This document shows, piece after piece, positions 9,255 to 16,968 of a stretch of 64,000 nucleotides of DNA. The notes below the pieces were generated by a model, which saw only the letters and a list, made by a program, of their open reading frames with translations, had not been told where the DNA came from and did no database searches. Location: positions 1-64,000 of the forward strand of contig CAKKPG010000022.1 in NCBI GenBank assembly GCA_919901555.1, in the 5' to 3' direction. Source of the DNA: Nitrospiria bacterium. GTDB taxonomy: Bacteria > Nitrospirota > UBA9217. The stretch's first letter is position 1, and every line of letters begins with the position of its first letter. Both the position numbers and the translations under genes were made by a program.

Positions 9255-9834
9255 TCCACGAGCCCTCCCGTATACTGTTGGAATCAATTATGATGCATTT
9301 TGCATGTCCGGCACTCTGATGTCGCACTACGATGGTGAAGCCTGAAACCCTGTTCCACTCATACGTTCTCGGCATACCGAGTCTGTCGAATATTAATATG
9401 TCGGTTGCGGTAACGTTGGCGGGATCGACAAGCACGTTACTCGCATCCAACCGCTTCGCCTCGATTGATGAGGGCAACGCGACTGTCCGCGCCTCAGCCT
9501 CTTCCCGCGCCGGTCCGGGACACCCGTCCACATCATACGTATAATCCTGATCACAGTCGTTAAACTTGAAAACGACAAATGATGTGGGCGAAACAAGCCG
9601 TATCCCCGCTCCTCTCATTTGCTGTATAGTAGTCGTCGGGCCCACGGTCATTGCTTCTACCCTTGCCTGCTGAATGTCGGCCAGAAGCTCTTTTGTCCTG
9701 CTCGAGACTTGTTCTTTGCGGATAAGGTCCACACTCAATGCGGCAATCCCGGCAAGAATGGAGATAATGGCTATCACCACCATAAGTTCGATGAGGGTAA
9801 AACCACGCATTTTTTTTGACCTGTGCCTCATCAT
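9223..9834 (-). CDS. fimT: FimT/GspH-family pseudopilin (copy 1)
   Basis: 203 residues, starting at tandem ATG codons with GAGGGA upstream. The prepilin motif RGFTLIELMVVIAIISILAG is followed by an amphipathic helix (LADIQQARVEAMT) and a GspH-type beta domain. It is a clear paralogue of the protein at 10218-10793: both share an LIRKEQVSSRTKELLADIQ-like helix and an FNDCxxDYxYD segment. FimT proteins have been linked to DNA binding in competence pili and to pilus assembly. Confidence 0.85.
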   Translation of the reverse strand: MMRHRSKKMRGFTLIELMVVIAIISILAGIAALSVDLIRKEQVSSRTKELLADIQQARVEAMTVGPTTTIQQMRGAGIRLVSPTSFVVFKFNDCDQDYTYDVDGCPGPAREEAEARTVALPSSIEAKRLDASNVLVDPANVTATDILIFDRLGMPRTYEWNRVSGFTIVVRHQSAGHAKCIIIDSNSIREGSWNGSTNTCTRQ

Positions 9835-9845
9835 AGCCGGTTCCC

Positions 9846-10043
9846 TCAGTTGACAGCCTCTACGGTCACAGCAGAGGTGAAAGGCGATTCCTGCTCTGCC
9901 GGGAATACATCCGACATCAAGGCGTCATAAAGGTCCCATACATGGCGCCGGCAATGGGGGCAAGTTTCCCAGATGGCCCCTTCGGGAGACCGGGTGATGA
10001 GCGTTGCGCCGCATTCCGGGCATATGATCCTGAACCTGATCAC
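9846..10043 (-). CDS. Small zinc-ribbon protein inside the minor-pilin operon
   Basis: About 65 residues if translation begins at the GTG at 10043, which follows AAAGGTGG; a longer frame exists but lacks a ribosome site. Two Cys pairs, CPECG and CPHC, about 20 residues apart, form a probable zinc ribbon right after the N-terminus. The rest (LYDALMSDVFPAEQ) is short and acidic. Its stop overlaps the tandem ATG start of fimT copy 1. The family is not recognised; small cytoplasmic zinc ribbons commonly bind nucleic acid or protein partners. Confidence 0.65.
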   Translation of the reverse strand: MIRFRIICPECGATLITRSPEGAIWETCPHCRRHVWDLYDALMSDVFPAEQESPFTSAVTVEAVN

Positions 10044-10217
10044 TGGTTCCACCTTTGTGTTTATGCCTGCCGTAAACATATTCGACAAGATAGTATGCAA
10101 CACCTGTACCAGTATAATATTATTATATTTCAATTGGTTAAATATTTATTTTCTGGCAAAAAGGAGGGGACTGTTCTCAGGTATGTAATCTGTTACATAC
10201 TGGAGTGTTTGGGAGTT

Positions 10218-10793
10218 TTACTGCTCTATACATGTATCGCGGCGCTCTTTCTTGTCCCATCCCCACAGGCCCTCACGTATCCTGTTCGTGCTTACGCTGA
10301 CGCATTTTATCAACCCTGAGTCCGGCTCGTTTTTCACGACAATAGTCATCATCCCCAGTCCGCCGGTGTCGCGCCGGGGGAGCCCGAACCTGTCGAATAT
10401 CAGAACTTTATTATCGCAATCGGTAGACGGGTTCGTTTTTTTAAGCTCCACTGAGGAAGGCATGTTTTTCGTCATCAGAGGTATCTCCTCCCTGCCACCG
10501 CCGGCGCAGGTGTTGGAATCGTAATTATAGTCTCCATTGCAGTCGTTGAACTGGAAGATCGTGTATGCATTGGATGATTCGAACCTCACGCCGAACCCCT
10601 GCGAATCCTTTGTCATGGAATCCAGCCTCGCCCGCTGGAGGTCGGCGTACAGTTCTCTCGTTATGCTCGCGACCCGCTCCCTCCGGATAAGGTCCTTGCT
10701 CACGGACACGAACCCCGCCATAATAGCGATGATGACGATGACCGTTAAAAGCTCTATCAAACTCATTCCCCGCTCCGTGCCGTATATGCGCAT
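10218..10793 (-). CDS. fimT: FimT/GspH-family pseudopilin (copy 2), first gene of the pilin operon
   Basis: 191 residues. The prepilin-like N-terminus is RGMSLIELLTVIVIIAIMAG, with Met instead of Phe at mature position 1. AGGAGG lies six bases before the ATG. It parallels fimT copy 1 in length and in conserved segments (FNDCNGDYNYD; KVLIFDRFGLPR versus ILIFDRLGMPR), so the two derive from a duplication. It begins the cluster that runs on to pilY1. Confidence 0.85.
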   Translation of the reverse strand: MRIYGTERGMSLIELLTVIVIIAIMAGFVSVSKDLIRRERVASITRELYADLQRARLDSMTKDSQGFGVRFESSNAYTIFQFNDCNGDYNYDSNTCAGGGREEIPLMTKNMPSSVELKKTNPSTDCDNKVLIFDRFGLPRRDTGGLGMMTIVVKNEPDSGLIKCVSVSTNRIREGLWGWDKKERRDTCIEQ

Positions 10794-10802
10794 GATATGC
10801 CT

Positions 10803-10821
10803 CCTGAAGGATTTTTTCAGG
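10803..10821 (-). promoter_or_regulatory. Hairpin overlapping the ribosome binding site of the pilin operon
   Basis: On the minus strand CCTGAA and TTCAGG form a six-base stem with a 7-base loop, and the second arm runs straight into the AGGAGG of the first fimT. The hairpin would partly hide the ribosome site. Control of translation here is an inference. Confidence 0.4.
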
Positions 10822-10971
10822 CGGCACTATAACCGAGCGTCATTGCACGGGGATTGCGGGATCCATGCCGGATGCAGGAATTATTTGTTGAGACAGGTTT
10901 TTGTACTGAGCAGACAGGGAAAGTCACCCATCAAATGGAGCAAACGGGTGTTTTTTTGATACTGATACTTT

Positions 10972-11102
10972 GAAGCCTGTTGCAAGAATGCCATTTTAGC
11001 CAATTCTGTCATTCTGAGCCTTTCGCGGGTCATTTTGAGCGGAGCGAAGAATCTCGCTTTCCCGGCTCAGGGTGACAAAATCGAGGTTGTGCAACAGCCT
11101 CT
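10972..11102. repeat. Inverted-repeat element (CATTCTGAGC type)
   Basis: The 340-base gap between fimT copy 2 and the Uma2 gene holds a palindromic element. The outer arms are GAAGCCTGTTGCA and TGCAACAGCCTC. The inner arms are TGTCATTCTGAGCC and GGCTCAGGGTGACA. It contains GAGCGGAGCGAAGAATCTCG in the centre. No gene is seen in the gap. Confidence 0.7.
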
Positions 11103-11133
11103 TATCTGCGTCCAACTGCTGAATGCAGGATTA

Positions 11134-11688
11134 TCAGATTCTGAAAATATCCTTGAGGTCTATTTCCAGGCCGGCAAGCAGTATGGATTTTGCAACCCCT
11201 GTTTCATCGCACTTGGACGATAATTCAAATTCGCCTTTTGGAGTCGGAATGAATATTTCCACCCCTTTCATCTCAGGGTCGACAATCCAATACTCCTTCA
11301 CACCGTATCTCTCATAAACTTTGAATTTCTTTTTTATATCATAGTACGCCGTGGAAGGCGAAAGTATCTCGATCACCATATCGGGTGCGCCGTAAATACC
11401 GTCTTGTTTGATGATATCCTGCCGCATTTTTGAGATGAAAACGATATCGGGTTGAAAGGCGTTCTCTTCTTCAAGATACACGTCTACGGGAGAATAAAGA
11501 GCCATTCCCGCCTGTTTCTCATCGGTAAACTGTGACAGTCGCTTAAAGATGTTGGCGGAAATAATTTGATGCCTTGGATTCGGCGCAGGTGTCATAATAA
11601 GCTCTCCTTCAATAAGCTGATAGGGCGCACCTTCCGGTAAAAGCTTGTAGTCTTTTATATCATGGGTTTTCTCTTTAATTCCAAGCAT
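11134..11688 (-). CDS. Uma2-family (DUF820) putative restriction-endonuclease-fold protein
   Basis: 184 residues from the ATG at 11688, preceded by a very strong AGGAGGGAGGTG. The PD-(D/E)xK-like core is visible: a YQLIEGELIMTPAPNPRHQ segment, then QPDIVFIS and PDMVIEILSPSTAYYDIKKK, followed by YERYGVKEYWIVDPE. This family is abundant in cyanobacteria and other bacteria and has a nuclease fold; no function is established. It appears to stand alone between repeats. Confidence 0.88.
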   Translation of the reverse strand: MLGIKEKTHDIKDYKLLPEGAPYQLIEGELIMTPAPNPRHQIISANIFKRLSQFTDEKQAGMALYSPVDVYLEEENAFQPDIVFISKMRQDIIKQDGIYGAPDMVIEILSPSTAYYDIKKKFKVYERYGVKEYWIVDPEMKGVEIFIPTPKGEFELSSKCDETGVAKSILLAGLEIDLKDIFRI

Positions 11689-11788
11689 GATCGTAAGCAC
11701 CTCCCTCCTCTGACGCCTTGACAATATTAACTTTACCATATATTTTAAAGCGCGGCAACCAGCATATTGTTATGTTTTTCCATGGTGC

Positions 11789-11844
11789 GGTCCGTTCGGG
11801 GAACGGACCCTACTCCTTTGTAGGGCGCGTTTCCCAAACGCGCC
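11789..11844. repeat. Two adjacent perfect hairpins
   Basis: GGTCCGTTC/GAACGGACC (11789-11809, 3-base loop) and GGCGCGTTT/AAACGCGCC (11824-11844, 3-base loop) sit back to back, 18 bases downstream of the MEMO gene. Each has a 9-bp perfect stem. They could act as a terminator pair or be an extragenic repeat; neither has a T tract. Confidence 0.65.
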
Positions 11845-11862
11845 GAACAAACTTCACAAGTA

Positions 11863-12771
11863 TTAGAAAACCACGATCCCCGCGTATCCCACAACCTGGT
11901 CGTAGTCGCCGCTCACCTCGCCGGAGTTTGCGTATTTGATCAGTTCTGCCTTGGCGGCGCCGAGGGCCTTGCTTGCCGCGAGCATGGCGACCGCGGGGCC
12001 GTATCCGCACATGGTGATGCCATGCTCCCTCACGACATGGTAAAGTCCTTCCGCGTCGAGCTTGAGAATTTGCTCGATGGCTTTAAAGTCTTTCTCTTTC
12101 GCCGCGGCGGCGGGTTCATAATGGCTCATGTCCGAGCTCGCTACGATGAGCACGTCATGAATTGCGGATTGCGGATTGCCTGCCTGTGCGCTGCACGCAG
12201 ACAGGCGGATTGCGGAATTTTGATCTTTGTCCCCTATCGTCTGTCCTCCGTCCTCCGTCCTCTGTCTTCTCTCTTTAATCGCCTCCGCCACTGCGCGCCC
12301 CACCTCAAGGCAGGTCTCAAGCCTGGTGTCGAGCATCTGGATCGGGACGATTTTGAAGGCATCCTTGAAATACTGGATGAAGGGGAGCTGTACTTCGAGA
12401 GAATGCTCCTGAAGATGGGCGAGCAAGTCTTCGCGGATGCGCGTGGACTTGGAGAGAATGAGAGCTGCGAGGGCTTCGTCGATGTCCACCGTGCCGAGGG
12501 GCGTCTCCCAGGAGCCGCTTGCCATGAGCGAGACCGGCGCACCCAGGCCGGTGTGGTTCGGCCCGATGAGAACAAAGGTGTCCGGCAGTTCAACCTTTGA
12601 ATACACGGCGCCTGCCACGGAGCCGGAATACATCAGGCCCGCGTGAGGTGAAAGGATGCCGATGGCCTTTATCTTTTCAGCACCGGAGACGACGAACCCC
12701 TCGACTTGTTTCCTGAGCGATTCCGCGGAACCGGGATAAAAAAATCCCGCTACTGCCGGCTGACGGTGCAT
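11863..12771 (-). CDS. MEMO-family (AmmeMemoRadiSam system protein B) protein with an inserted repeat
   Basis: About 302 residues from the ATG at 12771 (GGAGGGGCCT just upstream; an earlier GTG would place that site inside the gene). N-terminal RQPAVAGFFYPGS, LSPHAGLMYSGSVAG, LIGPNHTGLG and C-terminal IVASSDMSHYEP, CGYGPAVAM are the MEMO family hallmarks, including the conserved His residues of the putative metal site. The family is related to extradiol dioxygenases; its bacterial role is unsettled. About residues 169-205 (RQRTEDGGQT through NPQSAI) are foreign to the family and are translated intergenic repeat DNA. It lies 14 bases downstream of a cyclic-nucleotide-binding protein gene. Confidence 0.88.
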   Translation of the reverse strand: MHRQPAVAGFFYPGSAESLRKQVEGFVVSGAEKIKAIGILSPHAGLMYSGSVAGAVYSKVELPDTFVLIGPNHTGLGAPVSLMASGSWETPLGTVDIDEALAALILSKSTRIREDLLAHLQEHSLEVQLPFIQYFKDAFKIVPIQMLDTRLETCLEVGRAVAEAIKERRQRTEDGGQTIGDKDQNSAIRLSACSAQAGNPQSAIHDVLIVASSDMSHYEPAAAAKEKDFKAIEQILKLDAEGLYHVVREHGITMCGYGPAVAMLAASKALGAAKAELIKYANSGEVSGDYDQVVGYAGIVVF

Positions 12772-12785
12772 AGGCCCCTCCCCCG

Positions 12786-13574
12786 TCACACGTTCGTTGC
12801 CTGAATTTTTTCGATCGTTCCCTTGGCCCGCATTTCCGAATACTGCCGGAGCACTTCGAGGACGTGCGGTCTCCGGGTAATCAACTCCCGGAGCTTATCC
12901 TCTTCCACCTCCAGAATATTGGAGTCTTCCCGCGCCTCCACCGTGGCCGTCCTGGCTTTGCCGGTGAGAAACGACATCTCGCCGAAGAAATCGCCGGGCC
13001 ACAGCACCGCAAGGTCCACCTGCTCTCCTGAAAGAAGCGCGGTATAGACCCTGACGGAGCCGTTGGCGATGATATACACCGACTTTCCCCGGTCGTCCTG
13101 GCGGACGATCGCCTGGCCGGGCGGCATCGTGTGCACGACCATCATCTTGGTAAAGTCGTAGAACTCCTCTTTGGTGAAACCCGCGAACAGAGGGATGACG
13201 CTGTTCGCCGGTTTTTGCTTCCCTTCCTCCACGGGCTCCGCCTTCTTTTCCACGACGGTCTTGTTGGAGTAAAGCGCCGCCATTTTATCCAGGGCCGACC
13301 GGTGATAGGGATCGAGACGCAGGGCCAGCTTGTACTGCGCCAGGGCCCGGACGACCGCCCCCTGCACGGCAAAGAGATCAGCGGCACGCACGTACTCCTT
13401 CACCGCCTCGGCCTTCTGGTTCAGCTTCTGGTACGCATCGCCGATGCGTACGCGGATCATGGGGTCGGGGTCCAGGGCAAAGAGCTTTTCCATCTCCGGG
13501 ATGGCCGCTTTCCAGTCGCCTTTACTCACGTGCTTCTGTATCGTATCGATAAGCTGCGCCTTTTCCGATGCCAC
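12786..13574 (-). CDS. TPR plus cyclic-nucleotide-binding domain protein (copy 1)
   Basis: 262 residues starting at GTG with GGGGAGG six bases upstream. The N-terminal half (about 1-110) holds TPR-like helices (KGDWKAAIPEMEKLFALDP, AEAVKEYVRAADLFAVQG, ALAQYKLALRLDPYHRSA). The C-terminal half (about 130-250) is a cNMP-binding beta barrel with GDFFGEMSFLTGKARTATV, containing the Glu and Arg of the phosphate-binding cassette. No helix-turn-helix or other output domain is present, so it is not a CRP-type regulator. It is a tandem paralogue of the gene upstream and probably works as a ligand-responsive adaptor. Confidence 0.87.
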   Translation of the reverse strand: MASEKAQLIDTIQKHVSKGDWKAAIPEMEKLFALDPDPMIRVRIGDAYQKLNQKAEAVKEYVRAADLFAVQGAVVRALAQYKLALRLDPYHRSALDKMAALYSNKTVVEKKAEPVEEGKQKPANSVIPLFAGFTKEEFYDFTKMMVVHTMPPGQAIVRQDDRGKSVYIIANGSVRVYTALLSGEQVDLAVLWPGDFFGEMSFLTGKARTATVEAREDSNILEVEEDKLRELITRRPHVLEVLRQYSEMRAKGTIEKIQATNV

Positions 13575-13604
13575 CGGCTGCCTCCCCTAACCCGCATAAA
13601 GCGG

Positions 13605-13641
13605 AATTGAAAATTGGAAATTGGAAATTGCAAAATTGCGG
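13605..13641. repeat. ATTGGAAATTG word repeat
   Basis: A short run of near-tandem TTGGAAA words lies between the two cNMP-binding genes. Similar runs occur at 41977-42071 and 25265-25392. Confidence 0.5.
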
Positions 13642-13703
13642 TAAAAATCGAGACATTGAAGAAATATTCTTCCCCTGTTGAAAAGAATTTGATTTGTAAC
13701 TGA

Positions 13704-14489
13704 CTAAGGGCTGATCCCTTTGACCTTCTCAATCGTGCTCCGGACCCGCATCTCGTAATACTTCTGCAGGACTTCCTTGATTCGCGGACGCCGGGAAATA
13801 AGGTCCATCAGCTCTTCTTCCGGGACCTCGAGGAGGTCCGTTTCTTCCGCCGCTTCCACTGTGGCCGTCCGGGGCTTGCCCGTAAGGAACGCGATCTCGC
13901 CGAAGAAGTCGCTCGGCCTGAGCTCGGCGAGATCAACCCGCTTGCCGCTGAAGGATGTGTATACCTTCACCGAACCCCGCGTGATCAGGAAGATAGAGTT
14001 GCCGGCCTCGCCTTCATGGATTATCACCTTGCCCGGAGGCGTGGTCTGAATGACCATCTTTTTGACGAAATCGTTGAACTCGTCCGGAGTAAAGTCGGAA
14101 AAGAGCGGGATAACGCTCCTGGTGGGCGCCGCTGCCCCGGCCTCCTCCGGCTCTTTCTTGTTGACCGAAACGGCGGTATTGGAATGGAGCGCTTCCATCT
14201 TCTCCTGGGCATGCTTATTCGCCGGGTCCAGCCGCAGGGCGACTTTGTACAGGGCCAGCGCCTTGACCACAAACCCCTTTTCCGCGTGCAGGTCGGCGGC
14301 GCGCACGTACTCTTTCACGGCCTCGGCCTTCTGGTTCAGCTTCTGCCGGGCATCGCCGATGCGCACCCGTACCTGGGGATCGGGGTCAACGGCGAAAAGC
14401 TTTTCCATCTCCGTAATCGCGGACTTCCAGTCGGATTTGTCAAGGTACTTCTGTACGTTTTCCGTGAGTTTAACTTTTTCCGCGGACAC
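13704..14489 (-). CDS. TPR plus cyclic-nucleotide-binding domain protein (copy 2)
   Basis: 261 residues, GTG start with GGAGGTG upstream. Same architecture as the downstream paralogue: TPR-like repeats (KSDWKSAITEMEKLFAVDP, ALALYKVALRLDPANKHA) and then a cNMP domain with SDFFGEIAFLTGKPRTATV. The two proteins are alignable end to end, which indicates a tandem duplication. Differences concentrate in the linker at about 115-130. There is no DNA-binding domain. Confidence 0.87.
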   Translation of the reverse strand: MSAEKVKLTENVQKYLDKSDWKSAITEMEKLFAVDPDPQVRVRIGDARQKLNQKAEAVKEYVRAADLHAEKGFVVKALALYKVALRLDPANKHAQEKMEALHSNTAVSVNKKEPEEAGAAAPTRSVIPLFSDFTPDEFNDFVKKMVIQTTPPGKVIIHEGEAGNSIFLITRGSVKVYTSFSGKRVDLAELRPSDFFGEIAFLTGKPRTATVEAAEETDLLEVPEEELMDLISRRPRIKEVLQKYYEMRVRSTIEKVKGISP

Positions 14490-14545
14490 CAGTCACCTCC
14501 CGGACAGGCCGGAACCAAATATGCCACGAAGACGCGAAGGCGCGA

Positions 14546-14669
14546 AGTCTGATGAATGCAAAATGCAGAGTGCAAAATGCAAAAGTCAAAATGAAGGAAT
14601 ATAAATCATGGCCTGGGGCCATACCGCAATTTTACAATTTGCATTTTGCAATTTGACTTTTGCATTGCC
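14546..14669. repeat. Dispersed palindromic repeat (TTTTGCATTTTGCA family), copy 1
   Basis: The segment is nearly identical, in inverted orientation, to 46471-46590. Both have arms of GCAAAATGC-type words around a core resembling GGTATGGCC..GGCCATG and share the end ATTCATCAGACT. Outside it, CACGAAGACGCGAAGGCGC (14525-14543) and GGCGCCTTCGTGTCT (14683-14697) form a further imperfect inverted pair. It occupies the gap between dnaB and the cNMP-binding gene. Confidence 0.8.
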
Positions 14670-14724
14670 TTTTTCGTGTCTTGGCGCCTTCGTGTCTGAA
14701 TTTTGTTTCCATTACTGCTATGGG

Positions 14725-16128
14725 TTAAAACCGTTTCTCCGAGTTTTCGAACCTCGTGAACTTGCTTATGAACGTCATGTTCACGAACCCCACCGGGCCG
14801 TTCCTCTGCTTACCGATAATGACCTCGGCCACGCCTCTCCTGCCGCAGGTGCATTCCCCGTCGTGGAGGCACTCGCATTTGTTATACACCTCGTCGCGGT
14901 AGATAAAGAAGATCACATCGGCGTCCTGCTCAATGGCGCCCGACTCGCGCAGGTCGGCGAGCATGGGCCGCTTGTCCTTGCCCCGCGTTTCGACGGCGCG
15001 GTTAAGCTGCGAGAGCGCGATGACCGGCACCTGGAGCTCCTTGGCAAGGGCCTTGAGAGAACGGGAGATGGTCGATATTTCCTGCTCGCGGTTGTCCGCG
15101 CTTGCGTGACCGCGCATGAGCTGGAGGTAATCCACGATGATGAGGTCGAGGCCGTGCTCGGCCTTGAGCCTGCGGGCCTTGGCGCGCATTTCGAGAACGG
15201 AGATCGCGGCGGTATCGTCGATGAAAATGGGCGCCTCGGACAGTCTGCCCGCGGCCATGGTGAGCTTGGGCCAGTCCGACTCGGACAAATACCCCGTCCT
15301 GAGCCGGTGCGCGTCCACCCGCGCTTCGGAGCAGAGCATGCGGATCACCAGCTGTTCCCTGGCCATTTCGAGGCTGAAGACGGCAACGCCCTTTCCGTGA
15401 TCGAGAGCGGCATGCGCCGCGATGTTCAGACAGAACGCCGTCTTTCCCATGGACGGCCTTCCTGCCACAATGATGAGGTCGCTCGGCTGGAGTCCCGAGG
15501 TCATCTTGTCCAGGTCCACAAAACCCGTGGGGAGGCCGGTGACCATCTCCTTGCGCTCGTAGAGGCGCTCAATGGTCTCGAAACTGCCCTTGACGATGTC
15601 CCTGACGTGAATGAAGGAGTCCCGGATCTTGTTCTGGGTGATCTCGAAGATGGACTTTTCGGCCTGGTCAAGGATCTCTTCGACCCCGCCGTTCGCCGCC
15701 GCCGACCCATCGTAGCTCTGGGTTATGATGTCCGTGGCAGTATGAATGAGCTTGCGCAGGACGGACTTCTCGCGCACGATCCGCGCGTGGTTCTTGATAT
15801 TGGCCGCCGTGGGGACGAGGCTGACGAGATAGGATACATACGATGCGTCACCGGAGCTTTCAACGCCCGTCTTGCCGCGGAGCGCCTCGGTGAGCGTGAT
15901 GAGGTCGATGGCCTCCCCCCGCTCGAACATGTCGAGCATGACGGAGAAAATCCTGCGGTGGGAATCTTTGTAAAAGTCGCCGGGCGAGAGGATTTCTACG
16001 ATCTTATTGAGGGAGTCGTTCTCGATCAGAACGGCGCCGAGGACCACCTGCTCCGCTTCGACGTTCTGCGGCGGAAGTTTCTGGAGAGACAGGTCTGCCT
16101 GGATCCCTGAGGGCGTCTGCATGGACAT
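14725..16128 (-). CDS. dnaB: Replicative DNA helicase DnaB
   Basis: 467 residues. The N-terminal domain (PPQNVEAEQVVLGAVLIEND) binds primase. The RecA-like motor domain has Walker A GRPSMGKTAFCLN, a Walker B LIIVDYLQLM, and the ALSQLNR and DLRESGAIEQDADV motifs, with an arginine finger region near the C-terminus. It unwinds DNA at the replication fork as a hexamer. It follows rplI by about 150 bases, the usual rplI-dnaB pairing. The ATG at 16128 has GAGGT upstream. Confidence 0.97.
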   Translation of the reverse strand: MSMQTPSGIQADLSLQKLPPQNVEAEQVVLGAVLIENDSLNKIVEILSPGDFYKDSHRRIFSVMLDMFERGEAIDLITLTEALRGKTGVESSGDASYVSYLVSLVPTAANIKNHARIVREKSVLRKLIHTATDIITQSYDGSAAANGGVEEILDQAEKSIFEITQNKIRDSFIHVRDIVKGSFETIERLYERKEMVTGLPTGFVDLDKMTSGLQPSDLIIVAGRPSMGKTAFCLNIAAHAALDHGKGVAVFSLEMAREQLVIRMLCSEARVDAHRLRTGYLSESDWPKLTMAAGRLSEAPIFIDDTAAISVLEMRAKARRLKAEHGLDLIIVDYLQLMRGHASADNREQEISTISRSLKALAKELQVPVIALSQLNRAVETRGKDKRPMLADLRESGAIEQDADVIFFIYRDEVYNKCECLHDGECTCGRRGVAEVIIGKQRNGPVGFVNMTFISKFTRFENSEKRF

Positions 16129-16255
16129 GATTATACCTCAGACAGGGGTATTATGGAAACGAAAAAACAGAGGCTGGTGAATTCACCAGCCTTCTGCGCA
16201 GCGTGTTTCAAATTCGATGTTCAATCCGCATTCCGCAATCCGAAATCAGAAATCA

Positions 16256-16277
16256 GGGCAGCCACAAAGGGCTGCCC
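16256..16277 (-). terminator. Hairpin after rplI, same stem as the pilY1 terminator
   Basis: GGGCAGCC/GGGCTGCCC with a 5-base loop abuts the rplI stop codon. The stem matches the one after pilY1, but here the downstream minus-strand sequence is TGATTTCTGATTTCGG, a repeat word rather than a clean T tract. It may be a weak or disrupted terminator that allows rplI-dnaB read-through. Confidence 0.55.
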
Positions 16278-16721
16278 CTACTCAGCTACCACCGAGACTT
16301 TCAGTTCAGCGGCAATGTCGGCATGGAGCTTCACCACGACGGTAAAATCACCGAGCCGTTTGATGGGTTCGGCAAGGACGATCTTGCGCTTGTCGATCAC
16401 CACGCCCTGGGCCTTGGCGGCCTCGGCAATGTCCATGGACGTGACGGAGCCGAAAAGCTTCCCTTCTTCTCCGGTCTTGGCCTTGATCGTAATGGAAAGG
16501 CCCTTGATCTTGTCGGCCTCCGAGGTCGCCTCTTTCTTGAGCTTGCGAAGCCGGTCGGAAACCATCTTCCTTGCATGCTCCATGGCATGGAGGTTCTTGG
16601 GCGTGGCCTCGATGGCCTTTTTCGTGGGAACGAGGAAATTCCTGGCATACCCGTCGGCCACCTTCACGAGATCGCCGATTTTGCCCAACTTTTCAATATC
16701 TTCCCGTAAGATTACCTGCAT
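16278..16721 (-). CDS. rplI: Large-subunit ribosomal protein bL9
   Basis: 147 residues from the ATG at 16721 (AAAGGAGT upstream). MQVILREDIEKLGKIGDLV and KVADGYARNFLVPTKKA form the N-terminal rRNA-binding domain; a long helix rich in Lys and Glu joins it to the C-terminal domain (KLFGSVTSMDIAEA). bL9 binds 23S rRNA near the L1 stalk base. A good sigma-70 promoter lies upstream, and dnaB follows. Confidence 0.97.
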   Translation of the reverse strand: MQVILREDIEKLGKIGDLVKVADGYARNFLVPTKKAIEATPKNLHAMEHARKMVSDRLRKLKKEATSEADKIKGLSITIKAKTGEEGKLFGSVTSMDIAEAAKAQGVVIDKRKIVLAEPIKRLGDFTVVVKLHADIAAELKVSVVAE

Positions 16722-16761
16722 TGCTGATACGACTCCTTTCAAGCTTTTGTGGTAGGTCGTG

Positions 16762-16791
16762 ATAATACCAAAAATCGGGCCACGGTGTCAA
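16762..16791 (-). promoter_or_regulatory. Sigma-70-type promoter of rplI-dnaB
   Basis: On the minus strand TTGACA (16786-16791), an 18-base spacer and TATTAT (16762-16767) give a near-consensus promoter about 40 bases upstream of the rplI start. Confidence 0.75.
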
Positions 16792-16803
16792 CTAAGAAAA
16801 ATT

Positions 16804-16879
16804 GTAACTATTCAGGCCTGCTGCCGAGCACAGGCGCAAAAAAGCGCGCCGTGACCGTCATGGCTGCCCGAGTAATTAT
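16804..16879. repeat. GTAACTACTCAGG-ended element, degenerate copy A
   Basis: The left end GTAACTATTCAGGCC (16804-16818) and right end GCCCGAGTAATTAT (16866-16879) are imperfect inverted copies of the ends seen at 33082-33247 and 57298-57465. The flanks GAAAAATT and GAAACATA match at six of eight positions, which may be a worn target duplication. The element sits just upstream of the rplI promoter. Confidence 0.5.
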
Positions 16880-16968
16880 GAAACATACATGAACTACGCT
16901 CACAAAGAGGAATGAAAATTGATATTTATTCGGCTACCTGACCATCACCCTCCCCAACCCAATACAAC

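Noticed and set aside
13605-13641. CRISPR-like short tandem words (TTGGAAA and related) at several junctions
   Set aside because: Units are 7-9 bases, lack unique spacers and have no cas genes; they are word repeats, not CRISPR arrays.
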